64,000 nt of DNA, taken from positions 124,001 to 188,000 of the forward strand of contig NZ_JASKMS010000001.1 in the NCBI RefSeq assembly GCF_030124145.1. Direction: 5' to 3'. Shown here in pieces: positions 1-7,476 of the stretch. The stretch is from Streptomyces sp. 378 (lineage in GTDB: Bacteria; Actinomycetota; Actinomycetes; Streptomycetales; Streptomycetaceae). The notes under the pieces were generated by a model, which saw only the letters and a list, made by a program, of their open reading frames with translations, searched no databases and was not told the DNA's origin. Position numbers and translations under genes: made by a program. Position 1 is the first letter of the stretch; the number at the start of each line of letters is the position of its first letter.

Positions 1-98
1 AGCAGTTCGGTGTCCTTGTAGTCGATGTAGGTGATCCGGGCCTGGTCCAGGGGGTTGGGCCGGTCCTTGACGGGCTTGCGGTCGGGCTTGCGCGGCAT
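1..98 (-). CDS. rpsR: 30S ribosomal protein S18, paralogue (5' part of gene; 3' end beyond window)
   Basis: The reverse strand reads an ATG at 98 followed by a basic N-terminus (MPRKPDRKPVKDRPNPLDQA) and then ITYIDYKDTELL, the conserved RNA-binding segment of S18. The remainder lies left of position 1. It sits 4 bases past the stop of the CobW-type GTPase gene and is the last visible gene of the rpmG-rpmE-GTPase-rpsR operon. The zinc-responsive paralogue set in Streptomyces contains exactly such a second S18, so I infer co-regulation by zinc limitation. Confidence 0.88.
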   Translation of the reverse strand, partial: MPRKPDRKPVKDRPNPLDQARITYIDYKDTEL

Positions 99-102
99 GG
101 GG

Positions 103-1296
103 TCAGACCTCCAGGAGGGTGTCGAAGGCGTGCGGCAGTCGCTGCCAGGCATCGCGCCCGGCGGCGTACTCGGCATCGGTGAGCAGGCAGGACTCCAGCA
201 GTCGCTCCAGGCCGTCCCGGTCGAGGCCGGGTGAGGTGAAGACGAGGTGCTGGCCGCGGTCACCGTGCTCGGGGTGCCAGTCCAGTGCGGCGGCGGCGCG
301 GCGCACCGGCGGGACCATCTCCCAGGCCGCGTCCGGCAGGGAGGCCAGCCACGGGCCCGCGCTCTCCACGCACAGGGCGCCGCCCGCCGCGTCCCAGTGG
401 AACAGCGTGTCGGGCTTGTCGGCGAGCCAGAACCGGCCGCGGCTGCGGGCGGCCGCGCAGGTCAGGTCCTCCAGTGCGGCGTAGAGCCGCTCCGGATGGA
501 ACGGGCGGCGCCGGCTCCAGACCAGGGTGGAGACGCCGTGCGCGTCGGCCTCGGCGGGCAGCAGGGCGCAGGCCGGGTGCTGGGCGGCGGCGGCCGCCTC
601 GACGTCGAAGCCGGCCAGGGCGGCCTGGGCCAGGGACGAGAGCGGGCGTCGGCGTGGGGTCGGCACCGTCAGACCGTCGTCGGCGGGGTCCTCGGTGGCC
701 TCTTGCCCGATCGGAGCCTGGCGGGCCGTCGGATGCAACTGCGCGAGCAGCTCGCGGTCCTCGTCGTCGGCCTCCGGGGAATCGGCGACCGCGAGGACGG
801 GGGCGTACTCCAGCTGACGCGCGAAGGTGTCGGCGACCGTGCGCTGGTCGGTCGCGGCGGCGGCGAGACCGCCGTCGGCCAGGTCGTCGCCGTTGCCGAG
901 GTACGGCAGGACCAGGGCCGGGTCGACGGCGGTGATCACGCCGCTGACGGTGAGTCCGCCGGCCGTGACGACCTCGGCCATGGCCTTGGGCTCGACGGAG
1001 TCCCACAGCTCGACGACCGCGAGCCGGGTGACTCCGGCGTCCCGCAGCCGTTCCAGCTCCGGCACCAGGTCCTCGCGCAGGGCGCAGCACGCGCAGTCGT
1101 TGACGAGCGGCGCCTCCCCCGCGTCGAGGAGTCCGGAGGCGTCCCTGACGGTCCGTACGACCGTGCCCGCGACGGCCGTCGACAGGTCGTGGTGGAGGAC
1201 GACGCTGCCGGGCACGTCGGCGAGCAGCCGTGCGACGGCCGCCTTGCGGGCGTCGGCGTGCAGCCCGCCGACGATCACGACGGGGAGCTCGGGCAC
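103..1296 (-). CDS. CobW/COG0523-family GTP-binding protein, probable zinc chaperone
   Basis: A 397-residue G3E GTPase-like protein. The N-terminus (VPELPVVIVGGLHADARKAA) occupies the P-loop position but is degenerate (GGLHADAR in place of GxxGxGKT). Downstream are a CACC-type motif (CACCALRED) that corresponds to the metal-binding CxCC motif of COG0523 proteins, and a C-terminal CobW_C-like region. I chose the GTG at 1296 because it lies four bases beyond the rpmE stop and begins exactly at the conserved strand; the longer open frame upstream runs antiparallel through rpmE and lacks family similarity. Family members deliver or salvage Zn(II) under zinc starvation, which fits its place between Cys-free ribosomal protein paralogues. 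The altered P-loop makes GTPase activity less certain. Confidence 0.8.
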   Translation of the reverse strand: MPELPVVIVGGLHADARKAAVARLLADVPGSVVLHHDLSTAVAGTVVRTVRDASGLLDAGEAPLVNDCACCALREDLVPELERLRDAGVTRLAVVELWDSVEPKAMAEVVTAGGLTVSGVITAVDPALVLPYLGNGDDLADGGLAAAATDQRTVADTFARQLEYAPVLAVADSPEADDEDRELLAQLHPTARQAPIGQEATEDPADDGLTVPTPRRRPLSSLAQAALAGFDVEAAAAAQHPACALLPAEADAHGVSTLVWSRRRPFHPERLYAALEDLTCAAARSRGRFWLADKPDTLFHWDAAGGALCVESAGPWLASLPDAAWEMVPPVRRAAAALDWHPEHGDRGQHLVFTSPGLDRDGLERLLESCLLTDAEYAAGRDAWQRLPHAFDTLLEV

Positions 1297-1300
1297 CGGC

Positions 1301-1549
1301 TCAGCCCTTCTTTCCGTACCGGCGCTCGAAGCGCTCCACGCGGCCGGCGGTGTCCAGGACGCGGGCCGTGCCGGTGTAGAAGGGGTGGCTGACGTCGGAG
1401 ATCTCGACGTCCACGACCGGGTACGTCCGGCCGTCCTCCCACTCGATCGTCTTCTCACTCGTCATGGTCGAGCGGGTGAGGAAGGCGTAGTTCGCGGCAC
1501 GGTCGCGGAAGACGACGGGGCCGTACTCCGGGTGGATTCCCTTGCGCAT
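1301..1549 (-). CDS. rpmE: 50S ribosomal protein L31 type B (zinc-independent paralogue)
   Basis: An 82-residue protein starting [16 protein letters not shown] and ending in a basic tail ([10 protein letters not shown]). It contains the type-B signature ([37 protein letters not shown]) and no cysteine zinc-ribbon. In bacteria with two L31 forms this C-minus version replaces the zinc-containing one when zinc is scarce, releasing the metal. The start is 2 bases from the rpmG stop and the stop is 4 bases from the GTPase start, so the genes are one transcription unit. Confidence 0.95.
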   Translation of the reverse strand: MRKGIHPEYGPVVFRDRAANYAFLTRSTMTSEKTIEWEDGRTYPVVDVEISDVSHPFYTGTARVLDTAGRVERFERRYGKKG

Positions 1550-1551
1550 GG

Positions 1552-1716
1552 TCAGCGCTCCTCTCGGAAGTCGACGTGGCGGCCGGCGACGGGGTCGAAC
1601 TTGCGCAGGGTCAGTCGGTCCGGGTCGTTGCGGCGGTTCTTGCGGGTCACGTAGGTGAAGCCGGTCCCGGCGGTGGACCGGAGCTTGATGACCGGCCGGA
1701 GTTCGTTGCGTGCCAT
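1552..1716 (-). CDS. rpmG: 50S ribosomal protein L33 (zinc-independent paralogue)
   Basis: A 54-residue basic protein, [19 protein letters not shown] then [16 protein letters not shown] and [14 protein letters not shown], matching L33 over its full length but lacking the CxxC pairs of the zinc-binding form. First gene of the minus-strand operon rpmG-rpmE-GTPase-rpsR. Its ATG at 1716 lies about 14 bases from a Zur-like inverted repeat shared with the divergent rpmB-rpsN genes. Confidence 0.95.
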   Translation of the reverse strand: MARNELRPVIKLRSTAGTGFTYVTRKNRRNDPDRLTLRKFDPVAGRHVDFREER

Positions 1717-1729
1717 GCCGCCATAGTAC

Positions 1730-1744
1730 TGAAAATGACTTCCA
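1730..1744. promoter_or_regulatory. Putative Zur operator between rpmG and rpmB
   Basis: The 15-mer TGAAAATGACTTCCA lies in the short divergent intergenic gap, followed by a further TTTCCA. It resembles the AT-rich Zur box (TGANAATGATTNTCA type), and is a local AT island in otherwise GC-rich DNA. Zur represses zinc-independent ribosomal protein paralogues in Streptomyces; that this site is used here is inference. Confidence 0.55.
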
Positions 1745-1779
1745 TTTCCATCGCCTGGTCGGAGAGGTACGTCACCCCC

Positions 1780-2017
1780 ATGTCCGCGCACCGCATGCCG
1801 ACCGGCACCCGGCCCGGGCTTCGGCAACCGCATCTCGCACTCCCACCGGCGCACGTCGCGCCGGTTCGACCCCAACATCCAGTCCAAGCGCTCCTGGCTG
1901 CCGAGCGAGGGCCGGCACGTCCGGCTCCGGCTGAGCGTCAGGGGGATCAAGACCGTCGACACGATCGGGGTCGAGGCGGCCGTCGCCCGGATCCGCGCCC
2001 GGGGAGTGAGGGTCTGA
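1780..2017 (+). pseudogene. rpmB: 50S ribosomal protein L28 paralogue, frameshifted
   Basis: The ATG at 1780 opens [13 protein letters not shown], the L28 N-terminus. The rest of L28 ([20 protein letters not shown] ... [20 protein letters not shown]) is read one base out of register, from 1817 to the stop at 2015-2017. A run of three G at 1816-1818 where two are expected accounts for the shift. The downstream frame has no usable start codon between the operator and 1817, so this is not an alternative start. As written, translation from 1780 runs on into the rpsN frame without stopping. Either a real +1 mutation or a homopolymer sequencing error. Confidence 0.85.
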
Positions 2018-2322
2018 TGGCCAAGAAGAGCAAGATCGCGAAGAACGACAGGCGGCAGGAGATCGTCGCGCGTCACGCCGCCCGGCGGGCCGAACTGAAG
2101 GAGATCATCCGGCGACCCTCGTCGACGGAGGCCGAGCGGCTAGCCGCGCAGGCGGAGTTGCGCAGGCAGCCGCGCGACGCGAGTGCCACGCGCGTGCGCA
2201 ACCGCGACCAGGTGGACGGCCGACCGCGCGGCTACTTCCGGGCGTTCGGGCTGTCCCGGGTCGGTCTGAGGGAGCAGGCGCACGCGGGCTATCTGCCCGG
2301 CGTGCGCAAGTCGTCCTGGTAA
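2017..2322 (+). CDS. rpsN: 30S ribosomal protein S14, zinc-independent paralogue
   Basis: A 101-residue protein: [20 protein letters not shown], central [20 protein letters not shown], and the C-terminal S14 signature [20 protein letters not shown] followed by the conserved [18 protein letters not shown] end. No CxxC zinc motif, so it is the long C-minus form. The ATG overlaps the rpmB stop (TGATG), showing translational coupling. It depends on the same divergent promoter as rpmB, so the upstream frameshift could reduce its translation or fuse frames. Confidence 0.95.
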   Translation: MAKKSKIAKNDRRQEIVARHAARRAELKEIIRRPSSTEAERLAAQAELRRQPRDASATRVRNRDQVDGRPRGYFRAFGLSRVGLREQAHAGYLPGVRKSSW

Positions 2323-2444
2323 GAGGCGTTTCCGAGGGCCCTTGACGTGCCCTGGTAGCTTGCTGCGATCGTTCCGGCCAGGAGGCCGGCCAGTGCCGCC
2401 TGAACCGGCCGGCCGGTCGGCCGGCTACAGCTTGGGGGCTTGCA

Positions 2445-2960
2445 GTGTCATCGGTGATCTTCTCGCGCCGCTCCGGCGCCGTGCGTGTCGCGGCGGCCGC
2501 CGCGGGGCTGGCGGGCGCGCTCGCGCTGACCGCGTGCAGCAGCGGCGGCGACTCGGGCGACGACTCGGCCTCCAGCCCGGCCCCGTCCCTGTCGGCGTCC
2601 GCCGGAACGGACGGCGGCTCGGACGACACCGGCTCCGGTGGGCCGGCCGGCGAGCTGGAGGGCAGCTGGCTCGCGACGACCGGCGGCAAGGCCGTGGCCC
2701 TGGTGATCACCGGCAAGCAGGCCGCGCTGTTCGCCACCGGCGGGAGCGTGTGCAGCGGCACGGCGGCTGAGGAGTCCGGGATGCGGATGATCCGCCTGAA
2801 GTGCACGGACGGTTCCAAGGACCGGGCGTCCGGCACGGTCGACTCCGTGAACGGGAGCAGCTTGAAGGTCACCTGGGAGGGCGGCCTCGGCGCGGAGACG
2901 TACACGAAGGCGGAGGGCGGCAAACTCCCGACGGGCCTGCCGACGGCGAGCCTCGGCTGA
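2445..2960 (+). CDS. Small secreted lipoprotein, function unknown
   Basis: 171 residues from a GTG start preceded by a GGGGG ribosome-binding stretch. Signal peptide with two Arg (SRRSGAVRV), a hydrophobic core and lipobox LTAC near residue 31, so lipidation on Cys is expected. A Ser/Asp/Gly-rich linker (residues about 32-70) precedes a compact domain (GSWLATTGGKAVALVITG ... SLKVTWEGG) that I do not recognise. Two cysteines in the mature domain may pair. Confidence 0.8.
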   Translation: MSSVIFSRRSGAVRVAAAAAGLAGALALTACSSGGDSGDDSASSPAPSLSASAGTDGGSDDTGSGGPAGELEGSWLATTGGKAVALVITGKQAALFATGGSVCSGTAAEESGMRMIRLKCTDGSKDRASGTVDSVNGSSLKVTWEGGLGAETYTKAEGGKLPTGLPTASLG

Positions 2961-3132
2961 CATCTGGCCTCTGGCCCCCTGGCCTTTGATGGGCGGGCCG
3001 CGACCGCCGGCGGGCGATGCCGCCCGTCCGGCGTTCGGGGGAATCGTAGGGGGTGCGTGCCCCTGGGGCAGGCGCGTGCGTGATGATCCAGGGGCCCGGA
3101 GCCGCTTTCGTTCGACACGCCCAGAGGACCCC

Positions 3133-3666
3133 ATGCGCACCTACCCCCTCACCCTCACCCTGGCCGCCGCCCTCGCCGCGACGGTTGTGCTGACCGGCTG
3201 CAGCGACGACAAGGCCGGTGGCGACGACGTCAAGAACGCGGACCGCCCGAGCGACTCGGCCTGCGCGCTCGGCGACATGGGCGTGGAGGTCGGCGCCGGC
3301 GCCGCCCCGGCCGCCGGCGACACCGGCACCGTCACCGTCACGCTCACCAACAAGGGCGCTCAGTGCACGCTGAAGGGCTTCCCCGGCGTGGATCTGATGT
3401 TCGAGGACGGCACGACGTCCGTCTCCCCGGACGAGGGCGCGAAGGCCCAGTCGCTGACCCTGGCGAAGGACGGCACCACGTCCTTCACGATCACCTATGT
3501 CCGGGGCGAGGCGGGCTCCGCGAAGAGCCTCGACGTGCACAAGGCGTCCTTCACCCTGCCCGGCGACACCAGGACGGCGCACGAGCTGGAGTGGACGTAC
3601 GGCGAGGTCGCCCGGACGGAGGGAACGCAGGCCTCGGTGAGCGGCTTCGAGACCTCGGGCGACTGA
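3133..3666 (+). CDS. DUF4232-type secreted lipoprotein
   Basis: 177 residues from ATG 3133. Signal peptide MRTYPLTLTLAAALAATVVL with lipobox LTGC, then a domain with the DUF4232 pattern: GTVTVTLTNKGAQCTLKGFP, VDLMFEDG, and TSFTITYVRGEAGS. DUF4232 is an immunoglobulin-like fold common in actinobacterial lipoproteins, with no assigned function. The longer open frame upstream is not needed. The next gene converges on it from the other strand. Confidence 0.85.
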   Translation: MRTYPLTLTLAAALAATVVLTGCSDDKAGGDDVKNADRPSDSACALGDMGVEVGAGAAPAAGDTGTVTVTLTNKGAQCTLKGFPGVDLMFEDGTTSVSPDEGAKAQSLTLAKDGTTSFTITYVRGEAGSAKSLDVHKASFTLPGDTRTAHELEWTYGEVARTEGTQASVSGFETSGD

Positions 3667-3703
3667 CGGAAGATCGACTGACAGAAGACCGGCGCGGAGG
3701 AGA

Positions 3704-4804
3704 TCAGCGCAGCGGCGGCCGGTGCCGGACCTGGGCCCGGTCCGCCGCCTGCGCGCCCTCCGTCCAGCCCGCCGCGTCGCTCACCCCGCGCAGCCGGGTC
3801 GTGGTCGTCTGCGGGAACATCCGGTCCAGCCGCCCGGTGACCGCCACCCCGCGGGAGGCGAGGACCGGGAGCAGGTCGTCGGTCACCTGGGTCTCGGCGG
3901 CCGCTGTCAGACGGGTGCCGATGCGGTGGGCGTAGGCCGCGAGGAAGGACTGCCGGAACGTCTTGGTGCGCTTGCGGCCACCGGTACGCTGCGCGGCTTC
4001 CGCCTTGGTCATCGCGGATGTGGCCTGCACGAGGAGTGAGGTGTAGAGGAGTTCGACCGCCTCCAGGTCGGTTTCGAAGCCGACGACGGTGGAGAAGCCG
4101 AAGGGCTCGTTCCACACCGCCCGGCAGTGGTTGGCATCGGCGACGGCGTCCAGCAGTACCGCCTTGGCCTGCTCGTACGGCGGCTCGACGCCGATCCGGC
4201 AGGCCCCGGGCGTGTGCGGCGAGGGCGCCCGCGCCGCGAGCAGCGCCTCGTCGACACTGTGCCGGGCCATCAGCTCCTGCGCCTTGGCACTGAGCGCCTC
4301 GGCCTCCTCCGGGAAGCCGGTCGCCTCCGCCTTGGCGAGCAGGGCGCGGATGCGGGTGAGCATGCGGGACTCGGTGGGCGCCTCCCCGGGCGCCTCGTCG
4401 AGCGCCTCCAGCGTCGGCAGCCGCAGCAGCAGCCGGTACAGCTCCAGCACGGCCGTGGCGTGCGAGAAGCGGTCGGTGCGGGGCGGGGCGTCGGCGGGCA
4501 GGTCCGCGAGCTGGGCGTTCCAGCGGCGGCCCCGGGGCCCGTCGGCGGGTGCCTGTGCGCGGATCAGCGCTGCGGCGAGCAGCACGTGCACGCCGTCCAG
4601 CTCGCGCCGGACGATCCGTACGACGTCGGCCGGCTGCCAGCCGCGCCGCCAGGCCGCCGCCACGAACTCCTGCCCGCACAGGGCGAGTTCGGCGTCCGCC
4701 GCCGGGTCGGAGGCGAGCAGGGACGCGCCGGTGTCGAGGGCCGTCTCGCCGGTCGCGTAGAGGGCCGCCGCGAAGGCGCGGTCGACGGTGCTGGACGAAC
4801 TCAC
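3704..4804 (-). CDS. DUF2786 domain-containing protein
   Basis: 366 residues from a GTG at 4804 (VSSSSTVDRAFAAALYATGE); the upstream ATGs at 4900 and beyond would run through the operator of the divergent gene and are unlikely. The central segment RMLTRIRALLAKAEATGFPE followed by AEALSAKAQELMARHSVDEA is the DUF2786 signature. A C-terminal helical domain includes KTFRQSFLAAYAHRIGTRL, often seen behind DUF2786. No catalytic motif is evident; the function is unknown. It diverges from the Clp-N/HTH gene. Confidence 0.8.
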   Translation of the reverse strand: MSSSSTVDRAFAAALYATGETALDTGASLLASDPAADAELALCGQEFVAAAWRRGWQPADVVRIVRRELDGVHVLLAAALIRAQAPADGPRGRRWNAQLADLPADAPPRTDRFSHATAVLELYRLLLRLPTLEALDEAPGEAPTESRMLTRIRALLAKAEATGFPEEAEALSAKAQELMARHSVDEALLAARAPSPHTPGACRIGVEPPYEQAKAVLLDAVADANHCRAVWNEPFGFSTVVGFETDLEAVELLYTSLLVQATSAMTKAEAAQRTGGRKRTKTFRQSFLAAYAHRIGTRLTAAAETQVTDDLLPVLASRGVAVTGRLDRMFPQTTTTRLRGVSDAAGWTEGAQAADRAQVRHRPPLR

Positions 4805-4849
4805 GGGCCGATGGTGCCACGCCGTCGTGGAGGAAACGGAACCCCCGAC

Positions 4850-4896
4850 GACTGTCAACCCGAGGTTGACAGTCAGCGAGGCGCAACCTACGGTTG
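4850..4896. promoter_or_regulatory. Double palindromic operator in front of the Clp-N/HTH gene
   Basis: A perfect 11-bp inverted repeat (GACTGTCAACC at 4850-4860, GGTTGACAGTC at 4864-4874) has a 3-bp spacer. A second, weaker copy with the same core and spacing follows (CAACC 4884-4888, GGTTG 4892-4896). The second copy ends 4 bases before the ATG at 4901. The TTGACA within the repeat may double as a -35 element. The gene downstream encodes an HTH segment, so autoregulation is the natural inference. Confidence 0.65.
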
Positions 4897-4900
4897 ACAC

Positions 4901-5641
4901 ATGACGAACCCCGACACCACGTCATCCATCCGTCTCGACGACCTCATCGCGGCCATCAAGAAGGTGCACGAGGAGCCGCTGGACCAGCTCCAGGACGCGG
5001 TGATCGCCGCGGACCACCTGGGCGACGTGGCCGACCACCTGATCGGCCACTTCGTCGACCAGGCCCGGCGGTCCGGCGCGTCCTGGACCGACATCGGCAA
5101 GAGCATGGGCGTCACCCGGCAGGCCGCGCAGAAGCGGTTCGTGCCGAAGGAGTCGGCCGATCTCGACCCCAGCCAGGGCTTCAGCCGCTACACCGTGCGC
5201 GCGCGGAACGTGGTCATGACCGCCCACAACGAGTCCAAGGCCGCGCGCAACGCCGAGGGCGTGCCCGAGCACCTCGTCCTCGGACTGCTGGCGGAGCCCG
5301 AGGGCCTCGCCGCGAAGGCGATCGTCGATCAGGGCGTCTCCCTCGACGCCGTCCGCGAGGCGGCGACGGCGGCTCTCCCGCCCGCCGTCGACGAGGTCCC
5401 GGAGCTGGTGCCGTACGGCCAGGCGGCCAAGAAGGTCCTGGAGCTCACCTTCCGCGAGGCCCTGCGCCTGGGCCACAATTACATCGGCACCGAACACCTC
5501 CTGCTCGCCCTGCTGGAGCACGAGAACGGCGAGGGCGTCCTCAGCGGCCTCGGCGTCGACAAGGAGCGGACGGAGCGGTACGTCGCGGCGGTGCTGGAGA
5601 AGATCGTGCAGGCGCAGAAGCAGGTGCTGGACGAGTCCTGA
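4901..5641 (+). CDS. HTH and Clp N-terminal domain protein
   Basis: 246 residues. The N-terminal half contains a helix-turn-helix (ARRSGASWTDIGKSMGVTRQ then AAQKRF, about residues 53-80). From about residue 95 two Clp-N repeats follow (FSRYTVRARNVVMTAHNESK, VPEHLVLGLLAEPEG, then LELTFREALRLGHNYIGTEH and LLLALLEHENGEG), the substrate/adaptor-binding fold of ClpA/ClpC. There is no AAA+ ATPase domain. No Shine-Dalgarno is visible; the operator abuts the ATG, so the transcript may be leaderless or very short-leadered. Probably a regulator that senses Clp-type ligands or controls proteolysis genes; the role is inferred. Confidence 0.85.
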   Translation: MTNPDTTSSIRLDDLIAAIKKVHEEPLDQLQDAVIAADHLGDVADHLIGHFVDQARRSGASWTDIGKSMGVTRQAAQKRFVPKESADLDPSQGFSRYTVRARNVVMTAHNESKAARNAEGVPEHLVLGLLAEPEGLAAKAIVDQGVSLDAVREAATAALPPAVDEVPELVPYGQAAKKVLELTFREALRLGHNYIGTEHLLLALLEHENGEGVLSGLGVDKERTERYVAAVLEKIVQAQKQVLDES

Positions 5642-5769
5642 CGGGGCCTGCGCCGGCAGAGCGTCACCAGCGGAAGACAGCCCGGCAGGGCGTCGGCCGG
5701 ACCCCCGGCCACGACCACCGGAACCTAGGCATCAGCGGCGATGTCAGACCCCCCTGGCACACTCGCGGC

Positions 5770-7476
5770 ATGGCCGACCGGTGGGCACTCGCACCGGCCG
5801 AGGACGGTGGCGTGGACATCGCCCCCCTCGGCCCGGACGGGCTGCCCTCCGGCCCGGTGCGGCGGGAGGCGGATCCCGCCGAGGCCGTCCGGAGCCGTCC
5901 CGGTGTCTCACGCTGGGTGTGGCGGTCCACCGCCGAGGTCTACCCGCGCCTGCTCGCCGCGGGGGTGCGAGCCGAGCGGTGCTACGACATCGAGGCCGCC
6001 GAGACCCTCCTCCTCGGCCACGAGGGGCGGTACGGGGAACCACGCTCGGCCGCGGCCGCCCTGGCCCGGCTGCGTGGCGGCCCTGTACCACCCGATCCGC
6101 GGCAGCGTTCCGCCGAGCCGGGTTCCCAGTCCTCCCTGTTCGAGCCCCAGGGCGTCCAGCTGCCCCTGCCGGACCTCCTCGCGGTCTACGCCGAGCAGCA
6201 GCGGCGGCACGAGAGCGCCGAGCACCCCGATCGCATGCGGCTGCTGACGGCCGCCGAGTCGGCGGGCATGCTGGTGGCCGCCGAGATGAACCGCGCCGGG
6301 CTGCCCTGGAGCGCCGAGGTGCACCGCGCGCTGCTGCACGACCTGCTGGGCGAGCGTTACGCGGGCGGCGGCGAGCCACGCCGGCTGGCCGAGCTGGCCG
6401 ACGAGGTGTCCGCCGCGTTCGGCAGACGGGTCCGGCCCGACCTGCCCGCCGACGTGGTCAAGGCCTTCTCCCAGGCCGGTGTCAAGGTCGCCTCGACCCG
6501 CCGTTGGGAGCTCGAATCGGTCGACCACCCTGCCGTGAAACCCTTGATCGAGTACAAGAAGCTGTACCGCATCTGGGTGGCCCACGGCTGGTCCTGGCTG
6601 CAGGACTGGGTCCGCGAGGGCCGCTTCCGGCCCGAGTTCCTCGCGGGCGGCACGGTCACCGGGCGCTGGGTCACCAACGGCGGGGGCGGGCTCCAGATCC
6701 CCAAGGTGATCCGGCGGGCGGTGGTCGCCGACCCCGGCTGGCGGCTCGTCGTCGCCGACGCCGACCAGATGGAGCCGCGCGTCCTCGCGGCGATCTCCCG
6801 CGACCCGGGCCTGATGGAGGTGGCCGGCCGCGAGAGCGACCTGTACCAGTCCGTCTCCGACCGCGCCTTCTCCGGTGACCGCGCCCAGGCCAAACTCGCC
6901 GTGCTCGGCGCGGTCTACGGCCAGACCTCCGGTGACGGCCTGAAGAACCTCGCCGCCCTCAGACGCCGCTTCCCCCAAGCGGTGGCCTACGTCGACGACG
7001 CGGCCCGGGCCGGTGAGGAGGGCCGGCTCGTGCGGACCTGGCTCGGCCGGACCTGCCCGCCCGCGGCCCGGGGGACGGACGACGCGGCCGAGGAAGCCGG
7101 CATCCCCTCCGGCTCCGTCGCCCCCGAGGACGGCGACCAGCCCGGCACCGGCGCCCCGTGGGTGCCCGGCTACGCCTCCACCAACGCCCGCGCCCGCGGC
7201 CGCTTCGCCCGGAACTTCGTCGTCCAGGGCAGCGCCGCCGATTGGGCGCTGCTGCTGCTCGCCGCGCTGCGCAAGAGCTGCGCGGAGCTTGCGGCCGAGC
7301 TTGTCTTCTTCCAGCACGACGAGGTGATCGTGCACTGCCCCGAGGAGGAGACGGAGGCGGTCGTCGCGGCGATCCGCGAGGCGGCGGCCCTGGCCGGGCG
7401 TCTGACCTTCGGTGAGACGCCGGTCAGGTTCCCGTTCACCACGGCGGTGGTGGAGTGCTACGCGGACGCCAAGTGA
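5770..7476 (+). CDS. Bifunctional 3'-5' exonuclease/DNA polymerase, family A
   Basis: 568 residues from ATG 5770. The N-terminal part (residues 1-170) looks like a degenerate exonuclease-type region. Residues from about 180 form a PolA-like polymerase: palm motif A (VVADADQMEPRVLAA, about residue 327), an O-helix region with KLAVLGAVYGQTSGDG in place of the canonical sequence, and motif C FFQHDEVIVH at about residue 512. QGSAADWA is conserved. It is shorter than replicative Pol I and lacks a 5'-nuclease domain. This family accompanies Pol I in actinobacteria and is presumed to act in repair. Its 3' end adjoins a truncated SARP remnant on the other strand. Confidence 0.88.
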   Translation: MADRWALAPAEDGGVDIAPLGPDGLPSGPVRREADPAEAVRSRPGVSRWVWRSTAEVYPRLLAAGVRAERCYDIEAAETLLLGHEGRYGEPRSAAAALARLRGGPVPPDPRQRSAEPGSQSSLFEPQGVQLPLPDLLAVYAEQQRRHESAEHPDRMRLLTAAESAGMLVAAEMNRAGLPWSAEVHRALLHDLLGERYAGGGEPRRLAELADEVSAAFGRRVRPDLPADVVKAFSQAGVKVASTRRWELESVDHPAVKPLIEYKKLYRIWVAHGWSWLQDWVREGRFRPEFLAGGTVTGRWVTNGGGGLQIPKVIRRAVVADPGWRLVVADADQMEPRVLAAISRDPGLMEVAGRESDLYQSVSDRAFSGDRAQAKLAVLGAVYGQTSGDGLKNLAALRRRFPQAVAYVDDAARAGEEGRLVRTWLGRTCPPAARGTDDAAEEAGIPSGSVAPEDGDQPGTGAPWVPGYASTNARARGRFARNFVVQGSAADWALLLLAALRKSCAELAAELVFFQHDEVIVHCPEEETEAVVAAIREAAALAGRLTFGETPVRFPFTTAVVECYADAK

